Source: Datnioides undecimradiatus (Eukaryota > Chordata > Actinopteri > Lobotiformes > Datnioididae). Taken from it: DNA of 64,000 nucleotides. Under the pieces are notes generated by a model. The model was not told the DNA's origin. It made no database searches and was given only the letters and a program-made list of their open reading frames with translations. Of this stretch, positions 25,688-38,602 are shown piece after piece. The translations under genes and the position numbers were made by a program. Positions within the stretch are counted from its first letter, which is position 1; each line of letters starts with the position of its first letter. The stretch covers positions 20,057,511 through 20,121,510 of the forward strand of contig WARS01000029.1 in NCBI GenBank assembly GCA_008933995.1, in the 5' to 3' direction.

Positions 25688-27994
25688 TTGTGGTGTCTGC
25701 ACAGGCATGTTGTGGAGGTTGCAGGGTTGTAGAGGAGAGAGAGCGGTGAAAATCAAAGCATCAGGAAGGGCATGGGGTTGAGTGTGCTGTGTGTGCTTAG
25801 CCCACAGCCATCCACACTGCAGGACACCGTGGAACATGTGATGGGGATGATCACCCCCAACACCCGCCGCTTGCCCACAACACAACCCACCCCACTCGCC
25901 CGCGCACTGTCCTTTTGACCCAGATCTCCCACACCTTCTCCCAGCTACCCCCCTCGCCTCTCGCTCCTCTTTTTTCTCTCTCGCTCGTTCTCTTTCTTGC
26001 CACATAAGTTGGATCCCGTTCCGGCCTCCAGCCACGAGCCCCGACAGGCCGCGGTGCAAACAGAGCCTCGAGTTAATGTAACGAGCCAAAGAATGCCATA
26101 TCTCGGGTCTGAAATCGCACTGAGTGTTAAGTGACCAGAGAAAACACAGCGGCTGAGGGTATGTCTGCATGTGGCTGTGTGGGAGAAGGGTCGATACATA
26201 CTCATGCTTGATAAATAGGGAAAAGACGTTAAGAAAAAGAACTAAAAGCAAAGAAATTTAAAGATAAGGAAAAATATGTAGGGTTGACAACAGAGGGCGA
26301 AGATGGAGAGCGTTATTGAATATGCAGATTTTGCTCCCATGCTGCACACACGCCATGTATAAATATAAAAATGCATGTTTAAACACGAATGTTGACTTCA
26401 GCCGAGCCTCTCTCTCTTTTTTCCCCTTCTCTCTTAGGAAAAAGAACAAGCAGTCATGACACCACACGTTATTTCCACCTCAGCCCTTTTCCAGTTAGTC
26501 ATATCACTGTTGGATTCAAATGGAAAAAGAACTGGAAAGAAAAGATAAAAAGATAAAAAGGAGAGATGACAGATATATATCGAGTGATGCTGGAAGAGAA
26601 GGTGCGCATGAATATTTGATTTCCACAGGTGTTGCTTTGACACAGTCAGTGGATTCCTACTCCTGCCTTTGCAGCCTGGATTATAAGACAATTGCATGTG
26701 TGGAAATGAAGGTACGGGTCATGCAGGGCTTCTTAACAAAACAAAATACAAACCCAAACACATGTCATGTACTCATCATGCTGCCCCCCCCCCAACCTTT
26801 TATGAGGTCACTGCTCTACCTCCGGTGTCGTCACACTACATCAACAGAGCCCGAGGTCAAAGGTCACATCAGTGGCACCAGCAAGAGGTTGCAACTACAT
26901 CTGCGGTCTGTTTAAACTTGTATAGTTTACATCAGTGCAAGGGAAAATTTCAGGGATAAGAAACTTGATGAAAGTCTGTGACTGATTACAAACAGGGTGA
27001 GAAGAGATGATGTTTAGGGTTTGATTTTGAGTGACCTCCTGTATTACACCAAAAGGGAGCTGCAACACAGAAGATGTCCAACTCGCCCGGTTATGTGCTG
27101 GTAAAGAGACTGAGACCTTCCATCTGGTTTTTACAAGCACATCACCAAACCTTTTATTTCTTTTTAATTCCCCAGGTGTTGTTAGGTAACTTCAAGATGG
27201 ACTATAATTATCTCAAACATAAACAAGATCTCATCCCAAATGCTCAGAATCACCAAATGTGCCTTCAAGCGAGCGCACACAGGTGATATCACAAAACATG
27301 TGAGGACAGAACGCCTCCTGTTAGTTAACAGGGGTTAATTTGGGGAAAATGGCCTGGTTAGGTTGAATTAGTATGCATCTCATTCTCACTGATAGTAGAA
27401 AAGTCAAAAAAAGTAGAGAGAGAGAGTTAAAAAAATACGCCCACTGCTTTATTTGCCAACACTGAGTAAACCACCCACTGTCACAGATGTGTCTTGACCT
27501 GAGCTAAGCCTATGGATCAAATAAAGACGTTCAAGATATTATGAATGGCCAGATTAAACAGAGACGTGGAGAGGTGTGGTCTTTCACTTCCATGGGGAAT
27601 TTCTCACATCAGGGTCAGGCTCTGTGGAGATTTGAGAAAAAAAGACATAAGCCGAAGGGAAACCAAACTGTACCAGTTTATAACACGGCGCCCCCCGTGC
27701 TGGATTTAACATCATCATTTTTCAGAGTGCTGCATCAATAAGCTGGCCAGAACACAGGAACATGATTAGAAAAACAACATTTGTCAGAAAACATCAGCCC
27801 ATAGGGGAGGAAATGGGGTGTCTTCGTAATATATGGGACTGGTAAAAGGAACAACATGGAAACCTAGCTCTCCTGTAGACTAACAGGGGGATTTAGAAGG
27901 ATAAAACACTTGTAATTACTTAATAACATAAAAAAAATATTTTTCTTACTAGAAGTGCGGCAATCTATTGTTTGAAGACACATAAATCTCAAAT

Positions 27995-28100
27995 TAAGAA
28001 TTCCTTTATTTGTCCCTCAAGGGGAAATTTGCACATTTGTGAAAGCTGAGAACAAATCGACTTTTACTGAATTGCAGTGCAGCTGAACAGCGAGGATAAA
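27995..28100 (+). repeat. possible SINE/LINE 3'-end fragment
   Basis: The segment CTTTATTTGTCCCTCAAGG followed by GGAAATTTGCA resembles a 3'-terminal sequence common in fish retroposons (TTTATTnnTCCCnnnnGGGGAAATT), followed by a TGCAGTGCAGC segment. No promoter half or poly-A tail was recognised, so it is a fragment at best. Confidence 0.35.
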
Positions 28101-30749
28101 AACACAGGGTACACGGACCTAAGAGCTTCGTTCCAAGAATATGTAGACGCTTTCAGTTTATAAAGACAATAGGGATTTGTAGAAAGGGATCGGATTTGAC
28201 AATCCTTGAACCTTTGGCTGTGTCTGAAAGAGAAATCAGTCAATTTCAGACAATAGGAAGTGAAATTGCTGAAAATATAACTCGGATTTAACTTCGGAGA
28301 ATAGAAAATGACTGTCTGAGTTTACAAGGTTTTACATTCAAAGCCAAAAACTGTGTCCGGTGGTGGTCTCCCTGTCTACAGGAGAATCACCTGCCAACCT
28401 TTGGCTTGTTCAGAAGTTACAACCTGACGCTGTGTCATTAACTGCCAAAAAACACATCGATCACTGCAAAAACTCCACTGGCTATAAATAAGGCTTGTAA
28501 TTACATGAAATTTGTCAAAGCAACCCTGTTTGGGGAATGTAGTATCTTTTTTAAAACTGCAAAAGAGGATTTCCTAAGATGCAGTCTAGTCTAACTAAAA
28601 TGATAAAATACAGTTTAATCTAGATTATATTCTGATGTTGGCAGCATGAGGTTAGTCATTTGTCAGAATTATATTAAAACCCTGCATGTTGCTCTAAACT
28701 TGGACCTGTGTCTTTTCCAATAATCACTCAACAAGTAGCCCCTTCAGTGCTGCTATTATCACTGCCACCGTCGATGCTGCTGCTGTTGCTGCAACTCCAC
28801 TGAGGAGAATAGCACCACAGTGGTATTAGATAAAGCCAAGGGAGAAAAGGTGACACGATCAATCACAACAAGGAAGGTGCGTCTCACTCCTGTACTGCAA
28901 AAAAGCAAATACTTTCCTGCACATGAACTTTTACCCTCAGGATCTGTTCAGACTGGACTTCCAGTAAATCTCTGCGCAGATCTGACCTCCAGCTCAGCCC
29001 ACCTGAAAAATGCAAAACATCTCATTGAAGGCATCTGTATTATTATCTGTTATTATTGAGCATCAAGGGAGGGACAGGAAGACGAGGAGGACGGGAAAGA
29101 GAAACTGTGGGTAGTATATCTGGTAGATTTATGTTTCTGTGTCTGTCCTGTGCATTTTGGCAGGTGTTTGACCCGTGCATGGGGGCAGAGACTGGCCCCT
29201 CTAAGTCTGGCTGACTTAAGAAAACATATGACAGACTGTAATGTTTAGGTTGTTTAGGTCTAAAAAAAACCCTGTCAAAACCGGGGTTAATGTTTCGACG
29301 GCTGTCTAAGTGTCAGTTTGAACAAGGAATAAATCATTTTCACAGGATGAACATCTTTTAGCGGTAAAGTAACCACGAAGCATGCTTTATAGTGTTTCAC
29401 AGAAAGGCTAGTGCCACACCAGAGTGGACAATGATCAGGCCAATGCAGAGATCACACACGCGCTCAGTTCCTGTCCGCTCCTCACTGTTCTAACAGTTCT
29501 GTCTCACTGATGGGACTGTGCTGCACTCTAGTGGTCAAAAACTGTAAATGACTTTTCTGGCTTGGGTTTCCCCGACAACCATGGCACAGCCAGCTCTTCT
29601 GTCACGGTGCACAAGCTGTTGGGATGCAGTAGCCAAGTTGTAGTGCACCTGCACGTTGTCAACTTTGCATCCTGACAGCATCCTAAATCTGATTTCTAAT
29701 TACTTTGAATTACTTTTTTTTCTCTGTGTGTATTCTGCAGGCATGTTGAGCAATGAAAACAATAGCAGACAAGCAAAGTCTTCAATCATCAGCTGCCGTA
29801 TTAATATAAAATAGTTATTTTGATGTCACAACAGCGTGTGATCCACTTTTTACACCCCATGGGCAGTGCATATCCTTCATTTCTTACATAAACATACTCA
29901 CATGACTGTGGTACATGTGGAATATGAAACTTGAAATAACTGCTTAAAGATTGAAATAACTGCTTCAGCACAGTGTTTTGCATGCATAAATAAGACAAGT
30001 GTGCATGAAATTGTAATCATAGCTGTTCTTAATTGTGTTTTATTGCTCTACATTGTTTTTATTGGTTGTTATCAAGCCATTATCAGCCATTTGTCATTAA
30101 TTGGAATCTGATGAGATTTAATTTAAAATATCAAAGCGATTAAACCGAGACAATAGACAGACTGTTTAAAACCTGTCTTTGATATGTTGTCTGTGTTTAA
30201 CTTCCGTCTAATCTGACCACATGTTCACACTGAAGATCAGAAGTCACAGTAGAGACAGATGTTTCTGAGAGAATAATAAATAATAAACTATTCATGAGTA
30301 GAGACAAGCATCTGTAGCGATTTACAGGAGTTTTTCATTGAGACACATTTCTGGTGCATCTATAAAATTCTGTCCAGCAGAAAATGAATCATAAAAGTTA
30401 AAATTTCAGGCTGTGTGACCCCAGTCTGCCCCCAGAAAATGACTGCGCTTCAACAAGTGAGTCCTGCTTTATAGAGTACTGCAACAGCAAATGGTTGAGG
30501 CCATGACTGCTTGAATAAATGAATGATAAATAGTGCACATCTGCACGCCATTAAGGCTGCAACTGAGCCAAGTCGCGTTGCTAAGTTTAATGCAAGCACC
30601 CTGTTGTGCTTACCTACATGGCATAAATCCTAAGCGCATACCAAGCAGCAGTTTGCAGGAAAAAGTGCTATAAAATATAAATTATTACAATATATTTAAG
30701 GGAAGTGAATATAAAAAACAGTTATTTAAAAAAAGTGGATGTCATGTTG
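28101..30749. other. non-coding stretch upstream of c1orf52
   Basis: No gene is supported. A short GCT-rich run lies near 28770-28795. A 15-base word (TTGAAATAACTGCTT) is tandemly duplicated with a 20-base period at 29931-29945 and 29951-29965. An enhancer-like AT-rich stretch at about 30015-30145 is listed separately. Confidence 0.55.
30015..30145. promoter_or_regulatory. candidate enhancer-like AT-rich element upstream of c1orf52
   Basis: Contains TTTTATTG (HOX/CDX type), CATTAATTGG (homeodomain, 30095-30104) and ATCAAAG (TCF/LEF core, 30130-30136) within about 130 bases, roughly 0.8 kb upstream of the c1orf52 ATG. The motifs are seen directly. A regulatory role is inference. Confidence 0.2.
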
Positions 30750-30995
30750 ATGAAAGTGCGCAGAGCAGAGTGATGGCCTTGTTTTATTTTTACGCAGGCT
30801 GCTCCTTTAACGGCACGGCTTTGCGACAGTCGTCACGACACCACTCGACTGCTTTACGACTGTTTTGGAGGCTGATTCAAAATGGAGTAGAGCGCAGGGG
30901 AGCGAGTCCGACTGAGCCAGGTCCCGCAGCGTTACCCTCATCTGTTCACCGTTTTTTATTCAAGTAGGTTGTCGGAAATTAGCGCCTCCTGTAAA
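30750..30995 (+). promoter_or_regulatory. c1orf52: c1orf52 CpG-rich promoter and 5' leader
   Basis: Base composition changes from AT-rich to CpG-containing about 200 bases before the ATG and remains so through exon 1, which is typical of a housekeeping CpG promoter. A YY1-like CAAAATGGAG lies at about 30879-30888. There is no TATA box at a usual distance, and the transcription start cannot be fixed by eye. Confidence 0.5.
30882..30890 (+). promoter_or_regulatory. minimal upstream ORF (Met-Glu-stop) in the probable c1orf52 leader
   Basis: ATG GAG TAG at 30882-30890, with A at -3 and G at +4 (strong initiation context), 105 bases before the main ATG. It matters only if transcription starts upstream of it. 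The same bases also form the YY1-like motif, so they may be promoter DNA and not leader RNA. Confidence 0.3.
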
Positions 30996-32798
<1,803 letters not shown>

Positions 32799-33770
32799 GG
32801 TCTGCGGCAGAGGAGTCTGTTTCTGATTCACACACTTTATGTCAGCGGAGAACATTCACAGATAGCTAGGTCCAGTAGGTGCTGCGAACACAGACAGGCA
32901 TTTGACCTGTCTGTTGACATAATTTGCAATAATAATTGTTTTGTTATTGTAAGCACAGTTTAAAAAAAAAAGCATAGTTCATGATAGTCCCGCTGCAAAA
33001 CTTTTAAGTTCGATTCTGGTAAATCTCTGCAGACTGTTTTCCAAAGTTTAAGGGAAAATTCAGGTGCTTTACAGTTTTATCTTCTGAGTTTTGGACGTCA
33101 CCCACGCTAACTCTCTTCCAAGGACACAGACCGAGCTCTACAACATGTACTGCGTATTAGCGAACGAGTAATTAGACGGGTTTAGTCCCAAACTTTTGCT
33201 TCTGAGCGCACAGTTTAGACAAAAAATGGTGAAACACGACTCTTAAACCCACTTGGCAGCTCGTGTTTGAGTCCCCGAGTCTCTGTGTCTTTGAAAAGAC
33301 GTTGGGTAGTAAAATGTTAATCATAATCAGTGAATGGGAGGAAGACCAAAACTTGAAAAACAGTTATTTTAATCAGAGTTTAGCCCGTTGTGACACATAA
33401 AACACAGTGTGGGCAGTCAGCTCGGCCTCCTGTTTGTTTTAATTAAATGAGCTACTGTAACAGTGACGTGTGGCTGTGGTGGTTGACCTGGTCAGTGTTT
33501 GTCTTGTATTATATGTATGAATTATCTAACCACAGCTGTAATATAACCGTGTTTGTGTTGTGTTAACACAGTGACTTTCCTTTTAAGTAATGCGATTTAA
33601 AAGTGGCTGTAAATCTGTTTAAAACTACATTAGGTTGAAAGAGTAGCTTGCTCTTCCTGCTTGTGGGCACTAGATGTCGCCCTTGAGCCTCACTTGAAAA
33701 CACTCCCTTCGTGTTTGTGAAGTGAAGCCTGCTGCACCTGGTGTAAACCAAAATTACAACCGGGGGTCTT

Positions 33771-33827
33771 CGCGTGTGTGTGCATGCATGCGTACGCCGT
33801 GTGCGTGTGTGTGAGCACGCGTGCGCC
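33771..33827. repeat. alternating purine-pyrimidine tract (Z-DNA prone)
   Basis: Positions 33771-33796 alternate pyrimidine and purine without a break, mixing CG, TG, CA and TA steps. After a CC break the alternation resumes through further TG and CG steps to about 33827. Confidence 0.8.
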
Positions 33828-33961
33828 GTTCGTCATGGGGGAGTTTTGTCCTTCGATTTGGAAGTTTGTCTCATCTCAGTTCTCTTGAGATACTCGATGC
33901 ATACAGGCTGTTTGTGCAGTCTCATGTACCTTGTATGACACAACACGTCACATCTGTGTGT

Positions 33962-33967
33962 AATAAA
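33962..33967 (+). terminator. polyadenylation signal AATAAA, candidate for c1orf52
   Basis: Canonical hexamer in a TAATAAAAC context about 1.16 kb past the stop codon. A GT-rich stretch (TTGCATGTTATGT) follows. Confidence 0.4.
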
Positions 33968-34116
33968 ACTTGCATGTTATGTCAGAAGACGTTTGGAACA
34001 GCGTGATGTTTTGTAGACAATATTGTTTTTGCAGCTCACTCGATGTAAACAGCTGTAAAAGGATCATTTTATAGTTTGTTTTCCGTGTTATACAATTGAT
34101 CATAAACCACTTGGGC

Positions 34117-34122
34117 AATAAA
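34117..34122 (+). terminator. polyadenylation signal AATAAA, alternative for c1orf52
   Basis: Canonical hexamer followed by a T-rich downstream element (TGTTATTTTACTGG), about 155 bases after the first candidate. Either or both could be used. Confidence 0.4.
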
Positions 34123-35317
34123 TGTTATTTTACTGGAGGAAACTGCTCTGACTTTCATTTGAACTGAGTTAAGCCACAAGTTCAGATAACTCACAGTCGT
34201 CGTCATTTGTTGAAAATATCCTAAACGCAGGTAATACGTCACACATTCCCCAATCCATTCTTTAAATTTCAGTGGCCATTGAAGCCGATATAATAGTTTT
34301 CCAAGCATCGAAAAAAGAGAAAACTTTCCACTTTGCAACAGCTTAGTGATCAGAGGAATTCCTGACCTATCTGTCATTGTGGGTTGACATGAAATAGTGG
34401 TAAATATGCCTCTGATAAAATTCCAGCTTCCAGGTATGTGCCTGGCCTTGTCTGAAACACGTTCCCGGTCCTGGACAACAGCAGCAGGAGCAGGACCAGA
34501 CTGATTGTTATCAGCCATATTTACGCACAAATAACTCCTCTCTGCGCGAGCAATGACCAGCGGGGGTCACATCCATCACTGTTCGAGAGTTACTCATCTC
34601 GCTGTCAACGTTGTCGCTGGAAATTTCCCAGAAAATGGATGTTTTGCAGTTGTCTTTTCATGGAAACGCGTGGACAAATGTGATACATCCCAGCTCAGTT
34701 TTTGTGTTTTCTTCTAGCGCTGAGTTCTCTTTGATATGATATTCCACAGCGGCCCTCGGATGTCGCCTCTTCGTGACATAGAGGTCATGTTACCAGAGCC
34801 TGAGCTGGACGTCACACGTGGCCGACCTTATCTTTGTTTAATAGAAGAAAACATCTGGGCCTTATGTTGCACTTGGTACAATCGGAGCGTCAGTCCCTGA
34901 AGCTCTGAACAAAATCTCACAATTTCTGAATTAAATCGTAAAGATTAGATTACGTGGTCACCTAGGGGGATCTTAACTGTTGCCGCTTATTAACTTAAAA
35001 GGTTTCCACTAAGTGACGGATGTTTCCTGGTGCAGCCAGTCAGTCACACCGATCGTTTATCACTGTGACACATTTACTGGAAGGTCAAGACCTCGTGATG
35101 GCCATTGAGTATTCAGGGATCTTTACTGAGCCGGCTGCCTACAGCTGCTTCTATCTGACTTAATGACATTTTCACACAGTCAGCACAATGTCGCAGCCTG
35201 TATGTAAATTTAGTTCTGGCTGTTGTCTGGCGCTGCGGGCGACACGCTGCCGGTACAGGAAGAGAGATGCCCTCACGTTATTCTTTAATAGAAAAAGATA
35301 TTTATTGGCCTGCTGGC

Positions 35318-35535
35318 AGTGCTAGCATCAGTGCTAACATGCTGATGATTAGCAGTTAACATTTGCAGGGTTCATCATGTTAGATTAGCCTGCTAGCATG
35401 CAATCATTTGGTAATAGGTATTTTGTCATGGCGTGTAGACTTTAATTGTAATCTGATGGCGCTGGGTGACAGTTTCACCTAAGTTTGGTGGTGTTTATCC
35501 TCTAGGGAGCTCGAATATCTGTCCATGCCGTTGTC
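35318..35535 (+). repeat. interspersed repeat of the GCATGCTAACATG type, second copy
   Basis: GTGCTAACATGCTGATGATT, AGCAGTTAACATTTGCAGGG, TTAGCCTGCTAGCATGC and, towards the right, ATCCTCTAGGGAGCTCGAAT with ATCTGTCCATGCC follow the block order of the family. Diverged, with no coding capacity. Confidence 0.45.
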
Positions 35536-36761
35536 AGGTGATTCTTCATCTGGAGACCGCGAACTGGAGCCAGTTTGGGACCACATCGCCACAAACGCTG
35601 ACTTGTTGACTTCTCTTCACTCACCCTCGGATGTTTTCTAGAGGCAAACAGTTGTTTTTCACACCAGCAGTCATGCCGCTCGTGTGAAACAGATGTTCAG
35701 CAGAAAGGGGAAAAAAAACCCAGTGGAGCTGAAGACAAACAGATCCGCTCTGACCTCCACCCCCAAACATTTGAGCCTTTATTGGAGATAAGAACAATAT
35801 TATAAATATCTGTGCACATCTTATTCTGAAAATACAAGAAATATCTAACTGGCTCCCTCAGACAAGACCGTGGCCTATAAACCACAGGTTCTTCTCTCCC
35901 CGTCTCATATTGAGCGTGGAGTCAAGTTTTCCAAAGGATGGTCAGACAGTAACATAATATCGTAATTTGCAGGAACATTGTGGTGCTGGCCCCTGATTGC
36001 AGCTGAATATTTCCAATCCATCCCTCTTGTTTAAGGAACCAGCGCCGTTCCTCTGTACCACCCAAGAGCATCTGCAAGGTCTCGACAGAAATGTAAAAAC
36101 AGCATTGCAGAGAGAGGAGACGCTGATAACAGCTGCAAATTACAAAATAATGGAAATTTATCAAAAACATAGCATTGTAGAAACCAACTGGAGGAAAATT
36201 ACTCTTTAAACCAAAATGTTTGAAACTTCTAGCTCATAAATGGTCTCTCACACACTTCTTTGCTTGTTTATTTTTTATTATAATATGACTCAAACAGTGT
36301 AAACCCACTATAGGTTTATTAAAGTATAATGTCCCGCATATGTGTTTTTTGGGATGGAGAACATTAGAGATTATTTGCCATATCTGCGGGCCTGCCTGCA
36401 CAAGTGGAAACTCTGAGGAGCCGTTATATAATCTGAATGCATCGAGAGAGTTGCTGCCACAAAAATGCCAGCGAGACAAAATATCACACATTATTTCAAA
36501 TGTGGAAATCTTAAGGTTCGAGCGCGCCGGCCAGAAAAGTATCATACAGCGGTATGTTTAATGTCTCGGCTCCCTTCAAATGACAGGTTGAAATACTGAG
36601 CAGGATATTGAATCACAGTCGTTCACAGGCGGGAGGTGAGACAGTAGAAGACTGAGGTGATTTAGACGAGACGATAGAGAACAGTAGCAGGAGACAAGCC
36701 GTCTGACCTCTTGTCATGATAAACATGTCAGAAGTTGTGTGTTGATAACGATATGGAACAG

Positions 36762-36765
<4 letters not shown>

Positions 36766-36830
<65 letters not shown>
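36766..36830. repeat. (GT)n microsatellite, about 32 uninterrupted units
   Basis: 65 bases of perfect TG alternation, the longest pure simple repeat in the window. It is likely to be length-polymorphic. Confidence 0.97.
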
Positions 36831-36832
<2 letters not shown>

Positions 36833-37894
36833 CTGCTGGTCAGTAATGGAGCAGATGCTATCTATGTGAATTCTGTTATCTCCACTCTCGTCCTGCCGCG
36901 TACCCAATAAGGATTAAAGTGGGCGCAGCGAGTCGTGTGAGAGAACAGATCCTGTGTGAGATCCTTAGTGTTTGTGTTTGATGTTGTCTCTTGTTGATGC
37001 ATTTTGTTGTTTCTAATGATGTTTGTGGATCTTACATAACTAATTGATCTGACCAACTAAAATCCATTCACGATTGTGAGGTTCAAAGCAATCCGTCTAG
37101 CTAATCTTCTAGCCAAGCCACAGAAAAATAGCTGTCAACTGTCTTGACAATTTATTTATAAAGTTACTTTTAAAGCAAAGATGCCCAAAAAACCCTGTTT
37201 TTCACTTTTTATGCTGCAGTAGCATTAATATTTATGTGTTTGAAGCATTGGTCTGACAAAAAAATTAAAAACATCACCTCAGGCTCCCAGAAATAGTAAT
37301 GAAAAATGGACAGTTCACTGATAATTAATAGTGAAATGTGTAATAAATAACTTATATAATATTCATAATAGCATATTATACATGAAAAGGACATGTGCTC
37401 CTCTTTTATAATGTGTAAATGTGTGTTTCCCCTGGCGATCTGGCCTGTATTGTCATTTTTTTCTATTCATAGTATATTTATAGTCTTTAAATTCTACTAA
37501 AAGCACTGAAAATAAGGTTTCTCCAGTGAGGTCACTGTCCTTTATGGCGCCGTTGACCATCAAACGTTTGATTAGCGAGCACTTTGCTGCCATTTTTATG
37601 ATTTCTCTGCTTCTTTTGAAACAGTTTAAGAGTCGGTAAAAGTAAAAGTGACTGCAGGATGAAGTTTGAACTTCACACAAAAGCCGTAGATGGATGAAAT
37701 CTCATTTTCCTGACTTGGACCGCTCAATTTAGCCTCCATGAGTCACCGAATGCGCTTCGGAGGAACGTTTGACTCCACGTGCTACGGCTAAAAAGGCCTT
37801 ATTTGGGGTTTGTTTTCGCCATGCATCTTTACACAGCCTCTCACAGATGTTTCAGCCAACACGTGCAAACAGAACATTTAGGTTAATATCCCAC

Positions 37895-38130
37895 CGATCT
37901 CCCTCTCCAGCTATCTAACGAGATAAAAGCTTATCTGGTTTCCATACGAGAGGAAATAATGTTTGCTCGCACCAACTTTAAATGCTTGTGTTTACACCAG
38001 CCATTTGTCTTTTATTATAGTTGGAACATCTCGTGTTTGTCCCCTGCCTTGATCACACAGATGCAGCAAAACATTATTAGTCATTTAATGAACCCAGGAG
38101 GATTCATTTAACCTAATGACTTCCACCTAA
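37895..38130. promoter_or_regulatory. candidate enhancer-like element with palindromic GATA sites
   Basis: AGATAAAAGCTTATCT at 37921-37936 is a perfect 16-base palindrome holding two GATA sites back to back, with another CTATCT just upstream (about 37911-37916). The following ~190 bases are repeat-free and AT-rich, with CATTATTAG and ATTTAATGA motifs. Regulatory function is inferred. Confidence 0.25.
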
Positions 38131-38482
38131 CTGAGACGACTTTCCTGGATAAAAAGGAAAAATAAACTTAGCCAGTAAAATCTTCACTCCAAAGCTGTCA
38201 GTATAACCGGACTTCCACACAAATCCACCACTTTAACAAGAGACTGCTGTGGATATGAATGCTTTTAAATATTCTTTTCCTTCTATAGTAAAAACATGAG
38301 TGCAAAGCTATGACAATAACGTGACTCTCTGGAACGCAAAGCTGCAGGCACTTGGCAACGCGACTCTGACAGGGATCATTCAGCCTAATTTATACCCTGA
38401 GAAAGGCTTGTGTCCAAGGACATAAATTTAGTTGCGGTGTGCGCACTGAGAAAAGGGGAAGGCCCGTAAACTGGGCTGGGAC

Positions 38483-38514
<32 letters not shown>

Positions 38515-38602
38515 GCAGAGAGAGAGGGAACAATGGGCAGCCATCAGGAGGAGAGCCCCAACAGCTGCAGAGCCCCGAATCCCAACACACACACACACAC
38601 AC
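38483..38602. repeat. simple-repeat cluster: (AG)n 38483-38504 and (CA)n 38585-38602
   Basis: Both tracts are visible directly. Purine-rich AGAG/GGGAGG runs surround them, which explains several long frames here as artefacts. Confidence 0.9.

Larger units (their letters stand above)
24121..27990. other. non-coding stretch, no gene supported
   Basis: The region includes an A17 run (25572-25588) and a GT microsatellite (25671-25687). The 170- and 201-codon minus-strand frames here (25089-25601 and 25646-26251) start or end in simple repeats and look like chance frames. A CpG-containing patch near 26010-26070 has no associated exon that I can define. Confidence 0.55.
32799..34140 (+). other. 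c1orf52: c1orf52 3' UTR (extent inferred)
   Basis: No further coding exon is needed after the TGA. The next plus-strand AATAAA hexamers followed by plausible downstream sequence are at 33962 and 34117, so the 3' UTR is probably about 1.2-1.3 kb. It contains an alternating purine/pyrimidine tract at 33771-33827. The end is inferred from the polyadenylation signals alone. Confidence 0.45.

Noticed and set aside
25646-26251. 201-codon minus-strand frame
   Set aside because: Ends in a GT repeat (THTHTH), shows no domain and mixed low-complexity composition. Probably chance in a GC-richer patch.
33005-33030. GTTCGATTC word resembling a tRNA T-loop (B box)
   Set aside because: No matching A box, acceptor stem or terminator T run at the right spacing.
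34069-34530. 153-codon minus-strand frame starting near MADNNQSGPAP
   Set aside because: Partly overlaps the c1orf52 3' UTR, has no clear promoter or polyadenylation signal on its strand and no family resemblance. Its length is within chance for 64 kb, although RNA evidence could revive it.
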